Shown: piece by piece, positions 51,433 through 60,492 of the stretch
Numbering within the stretch: position 1 is the first letter of the stretch
Layout of the letters: the number at the start of each line of letters is the position of its first letter
The notes under the pieces: model-generated
What the model was told of the DNA's origin: nothing
What the model saw: the letters and a program-made list of their open reading frames with translations, nothing else
The model's database searches: none
Assembly (NCBI GenBank): GCA_016711265.1
Contig: JADJTI010000001.1
Span: forward strand, 496,001-560,000
Reading direction: 5' to 3'
DNA: 64,000 bases
From: Austwickia sp.
GTDB taxonomy: Bacteria > Actinomycetota > Actinomycetes > Actinomycetales > Dermatophilaceae
Made by a program: the position numbers and the translations under genes

Positions 51433-51678
51433 TCACCCGGCGAATCGCTCGATGAGGCCCAGGCCGACGATACAGACGAACCACACCAGCGCCACCGAAA
51501 TGGTGATCCGGTTCAAGTTGCGTTCGGCGACGGACGAGCCGCCCATCGTGCTCGAGACGCTCCCACCGAACATGTCGGAGATCCCTCCACCCTGCGCCTT
51601 GTGCATCAGGATCAACAGGGTCAGGAAGAGTCCGCCGATGACCAACAGGACCTGTAGAGCGACCATCAGAATGCCCAC
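51433..51678 (-). CDS. secG: Preprotein translocase subunit SecG
   Basis: An 81-residue inner-membrane subunit of SecYEG. Helix 1 covers about residues 5-25 (ALQVLLVIGGLFLTLLILMH), followed by the conserved KAQGGGISDMFGGS loop, and helix 2 covers about 57-76 (RITISVALVWFVCIVGLGLI). The GTG start at 51678 is used, with an ATG four codons on as alternative. It sits after the gap-pgk-tpiA set, as in many bacteria, but a strong terminator and a separate TACCAT -10 imply its own transcription. Confidence 0.95.
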   Translation of the reverse strand: MGILMVALQVLLVIGGLFLTLLILMHKAQGGGISDMFGGSVSSTMGGSSVAERNLNRITISVALVWFVCIVGLGLIERFAG

Positions 51679-51756
51679 GAGCGTTGTGCCTGCCTTCGAT
51701 CATCCAGAGCCGGCGCACGGTGGCGGCGCCTGCTTCCGCGGTAGTCGGACGCCGTC

Positions 51757-51762
51757 ATGGTA
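51757..51762 (-). promoter_or_regulatory. -10 element TACCAT of the secG promoter
   Basis: On the minus strand TACCAT lies 79 bases before the secG GTG. Confidence 0.4.
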
Positions 51763-51820
51763 CCCGAGTGCCCCGAGCCCGCCAGGGTTTGAACCGGATC
51801 GGGCGGTCGCAGACACGCCA

Positions 51821-51857
51821 GGGGGGTGTCGATCCACCGTGCGGATCAACACCCCCC
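51821..51857 (-). terminator. Terminator of the gap-pgk-tpiA transcript
   Basis: GGGGGGTGT...ACACCCCCC with an inner GATCC...GGATC makes a 14-bp stem with one mismatch and a 7-base loop, beginning 33 bases after the tpiA stop. Confidence 0.8.
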
Positions 51858-51889
51858 CCAGACGCCGGGGCTCGGCGTCCGCGGACCGC

Positions 51890-52672
51890 CTAGGCGGTGG
51901 TGAACATGCAGATCTTGGCGAACTCCTCGGCCTTCAACGACGCGCCACCCACCAGGGCACCGTCGACGTCCTCCTTGGCCATGATGCCGACCACGTTGTC
52001 CGACTTGACCGAGCCGCCATAGAGGATCCGTACGCCGTCCGCGAGCTCCGCGGAATACAGCTCGGCCAGCTTGGCGCGGATCGCCGCACACACCTCTTGA
52101 GCGTCCTCGGGGGTGGCGACCTCACCAGTGCCGATCGCCCAGATGGGCTCGTAGGCGATCACGATCGAGGCAGCCTGCTCGGCCGGGATCCCCTTGAGGT
52201 CAGCCTCGATTTGCGCCACCGTGTGTGCCACCTGATGGCCGGCCTTGCGGATCTCCAGGCCCTCGCCGCAGCACAGGATGGGGGTCAGCCCGTTCCGGTA
52301 CGCCGCCTCGACCTTCTTGTTGAGCAACTCGTCGCTCTCCTGGTGGTATTCGCGGCGCTCGCTGTGCCCGATGACCACGTAGCTGCAGCCCAACTTGCTG
52401 AGCATCGGGCCGGAGATCTCACCGGTATACGCGCCGTCGTCGTACACCGAGATGTCCTGGGCGCCGTACCGGATGTCGAGCTTGTCGCCCTCCACCATGG
52501 TCTGCACGGTCCGCAGGTCGGTGAAAGGCGGCAGTACCACCACCTCGACGACCCCGAAGTCGTGCTTGCCGTCCTTGAGCGTCCAGTCGAGCTTTTGGAC
52601 CAGTTGCGTGGCCTGCACGTGGTCCATGTTCATCTTCCAGTTTCCCGCCATCATCGGGATGCGCTTGCTCAC
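51890..52672 (-). CDS. tpiA: Triose-phosphate isomerase
   Basis: A 260-residue TIM-barrel enzyme interconverting dihydroxyacetone phosphate and glyceraldehyde 3-phosphate. The active-site residues are N11 and K13 (AGNWKMN), H103 (IGHSERRE) and E175 (AYEPIWAIGTG), and the phosphate-binding GGSV segment comes late. The start is GTG. It follows pgk after 69 bases and ends before a strong terminator, so it closes the gap-pgk-tpiA glycolytic cluster. Confidence 0.98.
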   Translation of the reverse strand: MSKRIPMMAGNWKMNMDHVQATQLVQKLDWTLKDGKHDFGVVEVVVLPPFTDLRTVQTMVEGDKLDIRYGAQDISVYDDGAYTGEISGPMLSKLGCSYVVIGHSERREYHQESDELLNKKVEAAYRNGLTPILCCGEGLEIRKAGHQVAHTVAQIEADLKGIPAEQAASIVIAYEPIWAIGTGEVATPEDAQEVCAAIRAKLAELYSAELADGVRILYGGSVKSDNVVGIMAKEDVDGALVGGASLKAEEFAKICMFTTA

Positions 52673-52741
52673 GTCAGTTCGTTCCGTTCCGTCGTCGTGA
52701 AGTTCATGGGGTGGTGCGCGCCTCGGTCAGGGCCGGGCGCC

Positions 52742-53953
52742 TCAGGAGTCGAGGATGTCGATCCCCGGCAACGTCTTGCCCTCGAGGTACTCCAGGCTGG
52801 CACCGCCACCGGTGGAGATGTGCCCGAACTGGTCGTCGGCGAACCCGAGCTGGCGAACCGCGGCAGCCGAGTCGCCGCCGCCGACCACCGTCAGCGCGCC
52901 CTTGCTGGTGGCGTCGACGAGCGCGGCGGCGACCGCCTTCGTCCCGGCCGCGTAGGGGGCCATCTCGAACGCACCCATCGGACCGTTCCAGAACACCGTC
53001 TTGCAGTCCACCAACTTGCTGGCGAACAACTCGCCGGACTTCGGCCCGATGTCCAGGCCCATCTGGTCGGCCGGAATGGCGTCACAGTCGACCGTGCTGA
53101 TCGGGCCGTCGGTGCCGAAGCTGGGGGCAATGACCGTGTCGACCGGAAGGATCAGCTCGACACCCGTCGCCTTGGCGGTCTCGATGAAGCCGCGGCAGGT
53201 CTCCAGCATCGTTTCGTCCAGCAGGGACTTGCCGACCTCGTGCCCTTGCGCCTTCAGGAAGGTGTAGGCCATCCCGCCACCGATCAACAGTCGGTCAGCG
53301 GTCTTCATCAGGTTCTCGATGACCGCGAGCTTGTCGGCGACCTTCGCGCCGCCGAGGACGACGGCGTACGGGCGTTCCGGGTTCTCGGTCAACCGCTTGA
53401 GGACCTCGACCTCGGTCCCGACCAAGCCGCCGGCATAGTGCGGCAGGCGGGTGGCCACGTCGTACACACTGGCCTGCTTGCGGTGCACGACCCCGAAACC
53501 GTCGGAGACGAAGACGTCCGCCAGCGCGGCCAGTTCGTCGGCGAAGGCGCCTCGGGCGGCCTCGTCCTTGCTGGTCTCACCGGCGTTGAAGCGGATGTTC
53601 TCCAGGAGGGCGACATCCCCGTCGGCCATCGCGTTCACCACGGCCTTGGCCGAGTCGCCGACGGTGTCAGTGGCGAAGGCGACCTGCTTGCCGAGCAGCT
53701 CCGAGAGCCGCCCGACCACCGGGGCCAGCGAGTATTTCTCTTCGGGCGCGCCCTTGGGCCGACCGAGGTGCGCCGTCACGATCACCTTGGCACCGGCGTC
53801 GGCGAGCATCTTCAGGGTCGGTACGGAGGCGCGCAGCCGGCCATCGTCGGTGATGTTCCGCTCCGCATCCAGCGGAACGTTCAGATCGCTGCGGACGAGG
53901 ACGCGCTTGCCGCGCAGCTCGCCACCATTGACCAGATCCTGCGTGGTCTTCAT
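52742..53953 (-). CDS. pgk: Phosphoglycerate kinase
   Basis: A 403-residue two-domain kinase that makes ATP from 1,3-bisphosphoglycerate. RVLVRSDLNVPLD (near residue 17), TAHLGRPKG (near 60), the ENIRFNAGE segment (near 118), the hinge VVLGGAKVADKL (near 203) and the nucleotide-site GGGDSAAAV (near 360) are all present. The ATG is preceded by AAGGAG nine bases upstream, and this start gives the normal length. It lies between gap (205-base gap with a hairpin) and tpiA. Confidence 0.98.
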   Translation of the reverse strand: MKTTQDLVNGGELRGKRVLVRSDLNVPLDAERNITDDGRLRASVPTLKMLADAGAKVIVTAHLGRPKGAPEEKYSLAPVVGRLSELLGKQVAFATDTVGDSAKAVVNAMADGDVALLENIRFNAGETSKDEAARGAFADELAALADVFVSDGFGVVHRKQASVYDVATRLPHYAGGLVGTEVEVLKRLTENPERPYAVVLGGAKVADKLAVIENLMKTADRLLIGGGMAYTFLKAQGHEVGKSLLDETMLETCRGFIETAKATGVELILPVDTVIAPSFGTDGPISTVDCDAIPADQMGLDIGPKSGELFASKLVDCKTVFWNGPMGAFEMAPYAAGTKAVAAALVDATSKGALTVVGGGDSAAAVRQLGFADDQFGHISTGGGASLEYLEGKTLPGIDILDS

Positions 53954-54088
53954 GAACGTGGACTCCTTCGTCGTCGGTGCTCTTGGCGGCGAGGCAGCGG
54001 GCCGGGAGCGGTTGCCGCTGGGCCGGTGTGCTTGGGTGCCCACTGGAGGTCGCATACCCCCGGGCGTCAGGGACGGGAACGACACGAA

Positions 54089-54120
54089 CGCCGGGTGACC
54101 GGGATCGCGGCCACCCGGCG
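54089..54120 (-). terminator. Hairpin in the gap-pgk interval
   Basis: CGCCGGGTG and CACCCGGCG make a perfect 9-bp stem with a 14-base loop, 39 bases after the gap stop. It may partly terminate or process the message so that gap is expressed above pgk. The rest of the 205-base interval shows nothing clear. Confidence 0.6.
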
Positions 54121-54158
54121 TACGGGTCGTTCAGGATGCGGTGCTCACCGCGGGGGCG

Positions 54159-55160
54159 TCACAGCGTGGCGCCGACCAACAGGCACAGGTCGGCGAGGCG
54201 GTTGCTGTAGCCCCACTCGTTGTCGTACCAGCCGACGACCTTGACCTGGTTGCCGATGACCTTGGTGAGGCCGGCGTCGAAGATGCAGGAGGCCGGGTCG
54301 GTCTCGATGTCCTTGGAGACGATCGGGTCCTCGGTGTAGACCAGCTTGCCCTTCATGGCGCCCTCGGCGGCCTTCTTGACGATGGCGTTGACCTCGTCGA
54401 CGGTGGTCTCGCGGCCGGCCTCGAAGGTGAGGTCGGTGGCGGAACCGGTCGGCGTCGGGACGCGCAGCGCGTAACCGTCGAGCTTGCCCTTGAGCTCGGG
54501 CAGGACGAGCGCGACGGCCTTGGCGGCACCGGTGCTCGTCGGCACGATGTTGAGCGCAGCGGCGCGGGCCCGGCGCAGGTCCTTGTGCGGTGCGTCCTGC
54601 AGGTTCTGGTCCTGGGTGTACGCGTGGATCGTCGTCATCAGGCCCTTGACGATGCCCAGCTCGTCGTTGAGCGCCTTGGCCATGGGTGCCAGGCAGTTCG
54701 TCGTGCAGGAGGCGTTGGAGATGATCGTCTGCGAGCCGTCGTACTTGTCGTCGTTGACGCCCATGACGATGGTGATGTCTTCGTTGGAGGCCGGCGCGGA
54801 GATGATGACCTTCTTGGCCCCACCCTCAATGTGCGCCTTGGCCTTGGTCGCGTCGGTGAAGAAGCCGGTGGACTCCACCACGATGTCGGCGCCCACGGAC
54901 TTCCAGTCCAGCTTGGCCGGGTCGCGCTCTGCCCATGCCGCGAACTTCTTGCCGTTCGCGGTGATCGACTCGTCGTCGTAAGAGACCTCGCCCGGGAACC
55001 GGCCCAGGATCGAGTCGTACTTCAGGAGGTGGGCCAGGGTCTTGTTATCGGTGAGGTCGTTCACCGCAACGATCTCGATGTCCGCGCCGGATTCGGCCAC
55101 GGCGCGGTAGAAGTTGCGGCCGATGCGGCCAAAGCCATTGATGCCAACGCGTACTGTCAC
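54159..55160 (-). CDS. gap: Glyceraldehyde-3-phosphate dehydrogenase, type I
   Basis: A 333-residue NAD-dependent glycolytic enzyme. The cofactor loop is INGFGRIGR (7-15), the catalytic Cys152 is in SNASCTTNCLAP, and the base His is in TTIHAYTQDQ. The residue after strand 2 (VAVNDLTD, with Asp at 35) favours NAD. The GTG start has AGGAAGG upstream. The leader from a TAGGGT -10 is about 130 nt. It opens the gap-pgk-tpiA cluster. Confidence 0.98.
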   Translation of the reverse strand: MTVRVGINGFGRIGRNFYRAVAESGADIEIVAVNDLTDNKTLAHLLKYDSILGRFPGEVSYDDESITANGKKFAAWAERDPAKLDWKSVGADIVVESTGFFTDATKAKAHIEGGAKKVIISAPASNEDITIVMGVNDDKYDGSQTIISNASCTTNCLAPMAKALNDELGIVKGLMTTIHAYTQDQNLQDAPHKDLRRARAAALNIVPTSTGAAKAVALVLPELKGKLDGYALRVPTPTGSATDLTFEAGRETTVDEVNAIVKKAAEGAMKGKLVYTEDPIVSKDIETDPASCIFDAGLTKVIGNQVKVVGWYDNEWGYSNRLADLCLLVGATL

Positions 55161-55294
55161 AGCGATGCCTTCCTGGGGAGATCAGTCGGGTGCACCCGCC
55201 GACCGCGGCATCCAGCCCGCGTGCAGGTCCTGCACCTGCGCACTGTCTGGTCCGAGCCCGCGACCGGTGGCGTACCCCGTCGGACGACACCTTG

Positions 55295-55300
55295 ACCCTA
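55295..55300 (-). promoter_or_regulatory. -10 element TAGGGT of the gap promoter
   Basis: On the minus strand TAGGGT is one arm of a small inverted repeat, CCCTA-TTCGAT-TAGGG (55296-55311). The predicted leader is about 128 nt. Confidence 0.45.
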
Positions 55301-55346
55301 TTCGATTAGGGCACGTCACTGCACGTTTGGCTCCAGCCGACTGACC

Positions 55347-56327
55347 TCAGGCGTCCAGCATCTCTTCGGTGAGCACGGCTTCGGTGCTGGGAATCCCCAA
55401 ATCCGCCGCCCTTTTGTCCGCCATCGCGAGCAGGCGGCGGATTCGGCCGGCGACAGCGTCCTTGGTCATCGGCGGATCCGCCAGCGCTCCGAGTTCTTCG
55501 AGGCTGGCCTGTTTGTGTTCCAACCGGAGGCGCCCGGCGTCGCGCAGGTGATCGGGGATGTCATCGCCCAGGATCTCCATGGCCCGGTGCACCCGAGCCC
55601 CGGCGGCCACGGCCGCGCGAGCGGACCGTCGCAGGTTGGCGTCGTCGAAGTTGGCCAGCCGATTGGCGGTCGCTCGCACCTCGCGGCGCATCCGCCGCTC
55701 CTCCCAGGCCAAGACCGCGTCGTGGGCGCCGAGCCGGGTGAGCATGGCTCCGATGGCGTCCCCGTCCCGGATGACCACCCGGTCGACACCCCGCACCTCG
55801 CGGGCCTTGGCGCCGATGCTCAGACGGCGTGCCGCACCAACCAACGCCAGGGCCGCCTCGGGTCCAGGACAGGTCAGCTCCAGCGACGATGACCGCCCGG
55901 GTTCGGTCAGCGATCCATGGGCCAGGAACGCGCCGCGCCAGGCCGCCTCGGCGTCGCACACCGCGCCGCTGACCACCCGGGGAGGCAGCCCGCGCACCGG
56001 GCGCCCACGTACGTCGATGAGTCCGGTCTGTCGGGCCAGTGACTCGCCTTCCTCCTCCACCCGTACGACATAACGGGTCCCCCGGCGCAGACCGCCTGCG
56101 GACAGCACCATCATCTCGCTGTGGTGTCCGTACATGTCGGTGAGGTCGCGACGGAGCCTGCGGGCCGCCTGCGCCGTGTCCAGCTCGGCCTCGACGACGA
56201 TCCTCCCGCCGATGATGTGCAGGCCACCGGCGAAACGGAGAACAGCGGATACCTCAGCCTTGCGGCAGCACGGCTTGGTCACTGACAGGCGAGAAAGCTC
56301 GTCTTTCACCCTCGCGGTCATGGCCAT
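55347..56327 (-). CDS. whiA: DNA-binding protein WhiA
   Basis: A 326-residue regulator with an N-terminal LAGLIDADG-homing-endonuclease-like fold without nuclease residues and a C-terminal helix-turn-helix (LEELGALADPPMTKDAVAGRIRRL, about 278-302). MTARVKDELSRL and KPCCRKAEVSAVLRFAGGLH are typical of the N-terminus. In Streptomyces it works with WhiB to control division and sporulation; in other genera it has roles in chromosome segregation and division. I chose ATG 56327 by family similarity; ATG 56336 and 56321 are close alternatives. It follows yvcK but has a candidate promoter of its own. Confidence 0.94.
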   Translation of the reverse strand: MAMTARVKDELSRLSVTKPCCRKAEVSAVLRFAGGLHIIGGRIVVEAELDTAQAARRLRRDLTDMYGHHSEMMVLSAGGLRRGTRYVVRVEEEGESLARQTGLIDVRGRPVRGLPPRVVSGAVCDAEAAWRGAFLAHGSLTEPGRSSSLELTCPGPEAALALVGAARRLSIGAKAREVRGVDRVVIRDGDAIGAMLTRLGAHDAVLAWEERRMRREVRATANRLANFDDANLRRSARAAVAAGARVHRAMEILGDDIPDHLRDAGRLRLEHKQASLEELGALADPPMTKDAVAGRIRRLLAMADKRAADLGIPSTEAVLTEEMLDA

Positions 56328-56375
56328 GTCGACCATAGTGCCACCGGCTGGGAGGTGCTCCGAACCAAAGCGAGC

Positions 56376-56407
56376 AGAATAGCCCCGACCGATAGACATT
56401 ATGTCAA
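56376..56407 (-). promoter_or_regulatory. Candidate whiA promoter with a palindromic -35 region
   Basis: On the minus strand TTGACA (56407-56402) and TATTCT (56381-56376) are separated by 20 bases, longer than usual. The -35 overlaps the 11-bp palindrome GACATTATGTC (56395-56405), a possible operator. The 178-base yvcK-whiA gap otherwise shows nothing. Confidence 0.4.
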
Positions 56408-56505
56408 GCCAACGCTCCGCAGTGCTCACGGAATGAGACGGTACCCACGCGACGGCCCGTGGCGAAGCACCGGAGTTCGTGTGTTCGCCTGCCTCGCATG
56501 GCACC

Positions 56506-57435
56506 TCAGCTGAAGATGTCGCGGTACGCCGCGGCCAGCCGCAGCACGTCGTGCTGGGCGGGATGGTCGGGGGCCCGGACCGTGGCCAGCACCAGGTCCG
56601 CTCCCAGGGCAGCGGCCGCGTCGGCCAGCGAATCCGGATCATCCACCACCGACGGATCGGCCAATACGACGTCGAGTTGCAGGTTCGGCGCGTGCTCCTG
56701 CAGTGACCGCAGGTGACGCTGCGCTGAGTAACCTTCCGTCTCACCCCGGTTGAGTTGCAGATTCAGCGTCAGCACCCGCCGGGCCGGGGTGCTCTCCAGG
56801 GCCTCGCGCAGCTGCGGCACCAGCAGGTGGGGCATCACCGAGGTGAACCATGACCCCGGACCCAGGACCAGCCAGTCGGCGTCCATGATGGCGGCGACCG
56901 CCTCCGCGGAGGCCGGCGGGTCGGGCGGGTCGAGCCACACGCTGACCACGTGCCCGGGGGCCCGGGCCACCTTCGACTGCCCGCGCACGACGTCCGGCGC
57001 CGCCCCCGGCCTGCCCACCACCTCCGCCGCGATGGTCAGCGGAACCGTGGCCATCGGCAGCACCCGGCCCCGGGCTCCGAGCAGCCGCCCGACCACCTCC
57101 AGGGACCCGGAGGTGTCGCCCAGCAACTCCCACAAGGCCACGATCAGCAGGTTTCCCAACGCGTGCCCGGCCAGCGGGCCCTGACCACTGAACCGGTGCT
57201 GCAACACGTCACGCCAGAGGTGGCCCCATTCGCTGTCATCACACAGCGCGGCCAACGCCATCCGCAGATCACCCGGCGGCAACACGTCGTACTCGGCCCG
57301 CAGGCGCCCACTGGATCCGCCGTCATCGGCGACCGTGACGATCGCGGTGATCGCATCCGTCAGATGGCGCAGGGCACTCAGCGACGCGGCCAGGCCGTGG
57401 CCGCCACCGAAGGCGACCACCGTGGGGCGGTTCAC
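56506..57435 (-). CDS. yvcK: Gluconeogenesis factor YvcK/CofD-like protein
   Basis: A 309-residue Rossmann-type protein of the YvcK family, which binds UDP-sugars and links carbon metabolism to cell-wall growth. GGGHGLAASL (10-19), TVADDGGSSGRLR (34-46) and the late LGPGSWFTSVMPHLLVP segment are the conserved sites. The start is GTG. It lies in the order uvrC-rapZ-yvcK-whiA common to Gram-positive bacteria, 58 bases after rapZ. M. tuberculosis counterpart: Rv1422 (CuvA). Confidence 0.94.
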   Translation of the reverse strand: MNRPTVVAFGGGHGLAASLSALRHLTDAITAIVTVADDGGSSGRLRAEYDVLPPGDLRMALAALCDDSEWGHLWRDVLQHRFSGQGPLAGHALGNLLIVALWELLGDTSGSLEVVGRLLGARGRVLPMATVPLTIAAEVVGRPGAAPDVVRGQSKVARAPGHVVSVWLDPPDPPASAEAVAAIMDADWLVLGPGSWFTSVMPHLLVPQLREALESTPARRVLTLNLQLNRGETEGYSAQRHLRSLQEHAPNLQLDVVLADPSVVDDPDSLADAAAALGADLVLATVRAPDHPAQHDVLRLAAAYRDIFS

Positions 57436-57493
57436 GACCCCGCCGTCCCGAGAACCCGTGCGGACCGGTGTCCCGAACGTGCCTGGTGTGAGC

Positions 57494-58447
57494 TCATTCC
57501 CGACCCAGGTCCCGATGGAACAACAAGGCCGAGATCTCCGGGGTGCCCAGCCTGGCGGCCAGTCGCTCGGCGATCGCGACCGAGCGGTGCTTCCCGCCGG
57601 TACAACCGACGGCCAAGGTCATGTACCGGCGGCCTTCACGCAGGTATCCCGCCAGCATGGGTTCGAGCAGGTCGATGACCCGCTCGACGAACTCGGCCGC
57701 CCCAGGCTGCGCCATCACGTAGTCGGCGACCTGGGGGTCCTTCCCGCTGAACGGCCGGAGCGCGGCGATCCAGTACGGGTTGGGCAGGAATCGCATGTCG
57801 AACACCAGATCGGCGTCCAGTGGCACGCCGTACTTGAAGCCGAACGAGACCACCGCGATCCGCAGCCGGGTGGTGCTGGTGCCCCCGCCCATGGCGTCCC
57901 GGATCTTGCCGGACAGCTGGTGGACGTTGAGCCCTGAGGTGTCCACCAGCAGGTCGGCGTCGGACCGGAGCTCGGCGAGCTGCGCCCGTTCGCGGTGGAT
58001 GCCGTCCAGCAACCGGCCGTCCCCCTGTAGCGGATGCGGGCGCCGGACGCTCTCGAACCGGCGCACCAACGACTCGTCGTTGGCGTCGAAGAACACGATC
58101 CGCGGGTGGTGACCGCGGCCCTTCAGCTCCCGCAGGGCCTCGGTGAACGCCGTGAAGAAGCCCCGCGAGCGGACATCGACCACGGCTGCCAGCCGGGTGA
58201 CCGACGACGCCGAGGAGTTCACCAGGTCGGCGAGCCCCAACAGCATCTGCGGGGGCAGATTGTCCACGACGTACCAGCCGAGGTCCTCCACGGCGTGCGC
58301 GGCGGTGCTGCGGCCGGCCCCGCTCATGCCCGTGATGATGACGAAGTCGACGCGGGGCCGGACCCCCCCGGGCTCCGTGGGCCCGGGCGCGGGAATGGCC
58401 GCGGGAACGGGCGTGCTGGATTCCTCGTGGCTGTCCGCGTCACTCAT
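57494..58447 (-). CDS. rapZ: RNase adapter/nucleotide-binding protein RapZ (YvcJ)
   Basis: A 317-residue P-loop protein of the RapZ/YvcJ family, which binds nucleotides and in E. coli directs glmZ sRNA decay. The P-loop is GMSGAGRST (40-48): the usual Lys is Arg46, as is common in actinobacterial members. VVDNLPP, the second nucleotide motif, is near residue 60, and the C-terminal GCTGGKHRSV is conserved. The first ~30 residues are a Pro-rich tail. Its ATG overlaps the uvrC stop (ATGA). Confidence 0.94.
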   Translation of the reverse strand: MSDADSHEESSTPVPAAIPAPGPTEPGGVRPRVDFVIITGMSGAGRSTAAHAVEDLGWYVVDNLPPQMLLGLADLVNSSASSVTRLAAVVDVRSRGFFTAFTEALRELKGRGHHPRIVFFDANDESLVRRFESVRRPHPLQGDGRLLDGIHRERAQLAELRSDADLLVDTSGLNVHQLSGKIRDAMGGGTSTTRLRIAVVSFGFKYGVPLDADLVFDMRFLPNPYWIAALRPFSGKDPQVADYVMAQPGAAEFVERVIDLLEPMLAGYLREGRRYMTLAVGCTGGKHRSVAIAERLAARLGTPEISALLFHRDLGRE

Positions 58448-60492
58448 CTGCCGGCCTCATCCCCGTCCATAACCTCGCCGGTCATCAGGTTGACCGCCGG
58501 TGCCGCAGGGCGCTCAGCGGCGGCCAACGACCCCACGATCGTCTCAGCCAGGGCGGGCCCGATGCCAGCGACTTCGCACAACTGCGCGGGCTGGGCCTGC
58601 CGGATCTTGCGGACCGAACCGAACCGGGTGAGCAGGGCCGCCTTCCGCACCGGGCCCAGCCCGGGAATGTCGTCCAGCGCGCTGGCCGTCATCGCCGCGG
58701 ACCGTCGCTTGCGGTGGAAGGTGATCGCGAACCGGTGCGCCTCATCACGCACCCGCTGCAACAGGAACAGCCCCTCGCTGGTCCGTGGCAGGACCACCGG
58801 GAACTCGGCGTCCGGGAGCCACACCTCTTCCAGCCTCTTGGCGAGCCCGACGACGGCGACGTCCCGGATCCCCAGCCGCTCCAGGGCCCGCGCCGCGGCG
58901 TTCACCTGCGCCGGGCCGCCGTCGACGACCACGAGCTGCGGAGGATAGGCGAATCTGCGGGGCCGCCCGGTGGTCGGGTCGATCCCCGCCGGTACGCCGG
59001 CCGGTACCGCGCCGCTCGCCGACGCCGACTCGTCCACGGCCTGCTCGCTCAGCTGCCGCCGGAACCGGCGGGTCAGCACCTCGTCCATGGCGGCGAGGTC
59101 ATCGGCGTGAACCGTGGGGGCCGAGCTCCCCGGAGTATCCGGGGTGTCGGGACCGGCGCCCCGGATCAGGAAATGCCGGTACTCCCCCTTGCGTGGCAGG
59201 CCGTCCTCGAAGACGACCATCGATCCGACCGGGTGAGCGCCCTGGACGTGGGAGATGTCGAAACACTCGATACGCAGCGGCGATTCCGGCAGGTCGAGGG
59301 CGACCTGCAGCTCCTGGAGGGCCCGGCCACGAGAGGTCAGGTCGCCCGCCCGCGTAACCTTGTGGCGCGCCAGCGCCTGCTGGGCGTTGCGCAGCACGGT
59401 CTGCGCCAGCGCCTTCTTGTCGCCGCGCTGCGGCACCCGCAAGTGCACCTGACTGCCCCGCGCTTCGGAGAGGATCTGCGCCACGACGGTGGCCTGCGTG
59501 GGCAGCACCGGCACCAGCACCTCCCGCGGGATGTCATCGGCACTGGGCCCATCGCCGTACACCTGCATGAGCAACAGCTCGACCAGGGCGGCGTCATCGG
59601 TGTCCTCGCGCTCGATGATCCAGCCGCGCTGCCCACGGATCCGGCCTCCGCGGACGTGGAAGACCTGGACGGCGGCCTCCAGTTCGTCGCCGGCCAGGGC
59701 GAACACATCGGCGTCGGTGTCGTCCTGGAGGACCACGGTGTTGCGTTCGAGCGCGGTGTGCAGGGCCCCGATGTCGTCACGAAGGCGCGCCGCCAGTTCG
59801 AAGTCGAGCTCCGCGGCGGCCGCTCGCATCCGCTCTTCGAGCCGGCGCACGAACTTGCCGTGCTGACCGGCCATGAAATCGCAGAAGTCCAGGGCGATCT
59901 GGCGGTGGGCCGCCTCGTCGGTGCGCCCGACGCAGGGGGCGCAGCACTTGTCGATGTATCCGAGCAGGCAGGGGCGGCCCACCTGCCCGGCCCGCTTGAA
60001 CACCCCGGCGCTGCAGGTGCGCATCGGGAACACCCGCAGCACGAGATCCAAGGTCTCCCGGATCGCCCAGGCATGCGAGTAGGGCCCGAAGTAGCGCGTG
60101 CCCACCTTTTTGGCGCCGCGCAGCACCTGGGCCCGCGGAAAGGTCTCTCCCAGCGTGACGGCCAGGTAGGGATAGGACTTGTCGTCCCGGTACTTCACGT
60201 TGAAGCGAGGGTCGAACTCCTTGATCCAGGCGAACTCCAGCTGCAGCGCCTCGACCTCGTTGGCCACCACTGTCCACTCGACACCGGCCGCCGCGGCGAC
60301 CATTCGCGCGGTCCGCGGGTGCAACCCTCGTGCGTCTTGGAAGTACGACGACAGCCGAGGTCGCAGGGACTTGGCCTTGCCCACGTAGATGACCCGGCCG
60401 GAGGAATCCCGGAAGCGGTACACGCCGGGGTCTAGGGGGATCTCGCCGGGCCGTGGGCGGAAGCTGCCGCCCACCGCTCCCCGCTGGTTCAC
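58444..60492 (-). CDS. uvrC: Excinuclease ABC subunit C
   Basis: A 682-residue nuclease subunit that makes both incisions around bulky DNA damage. An N-terminal GIY-YIG domain (GVY 23-25, VIYVGKAKSLRPR 34-46) makes the 3' cut. A Cys-rich linker (CLLGYIDKCCAPCVGR near 165) and a UVR helix follow (near 205-235). An RNase H-like endonuclease domain (ECFDISHVQG, VVDGGPAQV) makes the 5' cut, and a C-terminal helix-hairpin-helix pair (DIPGLGPVRKAALLTRFG) binds DNA. I chose GTG 60492 behind GGGAGG; longer in-frame starts lack family similarity. It heads the uvrC-rapZ-yvcK group. Confidence 0.96.
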   Translation of the reverse strand: MNQRGAVGGSFRPRPGEIPLDPGVYRFRDSSGRVIYVGKAKSLRPRLSSYFQDARGLHPRTARMVAAAAGVEWTVVANEVEALQLEFAWIKEFDPRFNVKYRDDKSYPYLAVTLGETFPRAQVLRGAKKVGTRYFGPYSHAWAIRETLDLVLRVFPMRTCSAGVFKRAGQVGRPCLLGYIDKCCAPCVGRTDEAAHRQIALDFCDFMAGQHGKFVRRLEERMRAAAAELDFELAARLRDDIGALHTALERNTVVLQDDTDADVFALAGDELEAAVQVFHVRGGRIRGQRGWIIEREDTDDAALVELLLMQVYGDGPSADDIPREVLVPVLPTQATVVAQILSEARGSQVHLRVPQRGDKKALAQTVLRNAQQALARHKVTRAGDLTSRGRALQELQVALDLPESPLRIECFDISHVQGAHPVGSMVVFEDGLPRKGEYRHFLIRGAGPDTPDTPGSSAPTVHADDLAAMDEVLTRRFRRQLSEQAVDESASASGAVPAGVPAGIDPTTGRPRRFAYPPQLVVVDGGPAQVNAAARALERLGIRDVAVVGLAKRLEEVWLPDAEFPVVLPRTSEGLFLLQRVRDEAHRFAITFHRKRRSAAMTASALDDIPGLGPVRKAALLTRFGSVRKIRQAQPAQLCEVAGIGPALAETIVGSLAAAERPAAPAVNLMTGEVMDGDEAGR

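Noticed and set aside
51781..51810. tRNA-like T-loop GGTTCAAACCC on the minus strand
   Set aside because: The flanking bases do not form the 5-bp T-stem and no acceptor or anticodon arm can be folded around it; no tRNA gene is supported.
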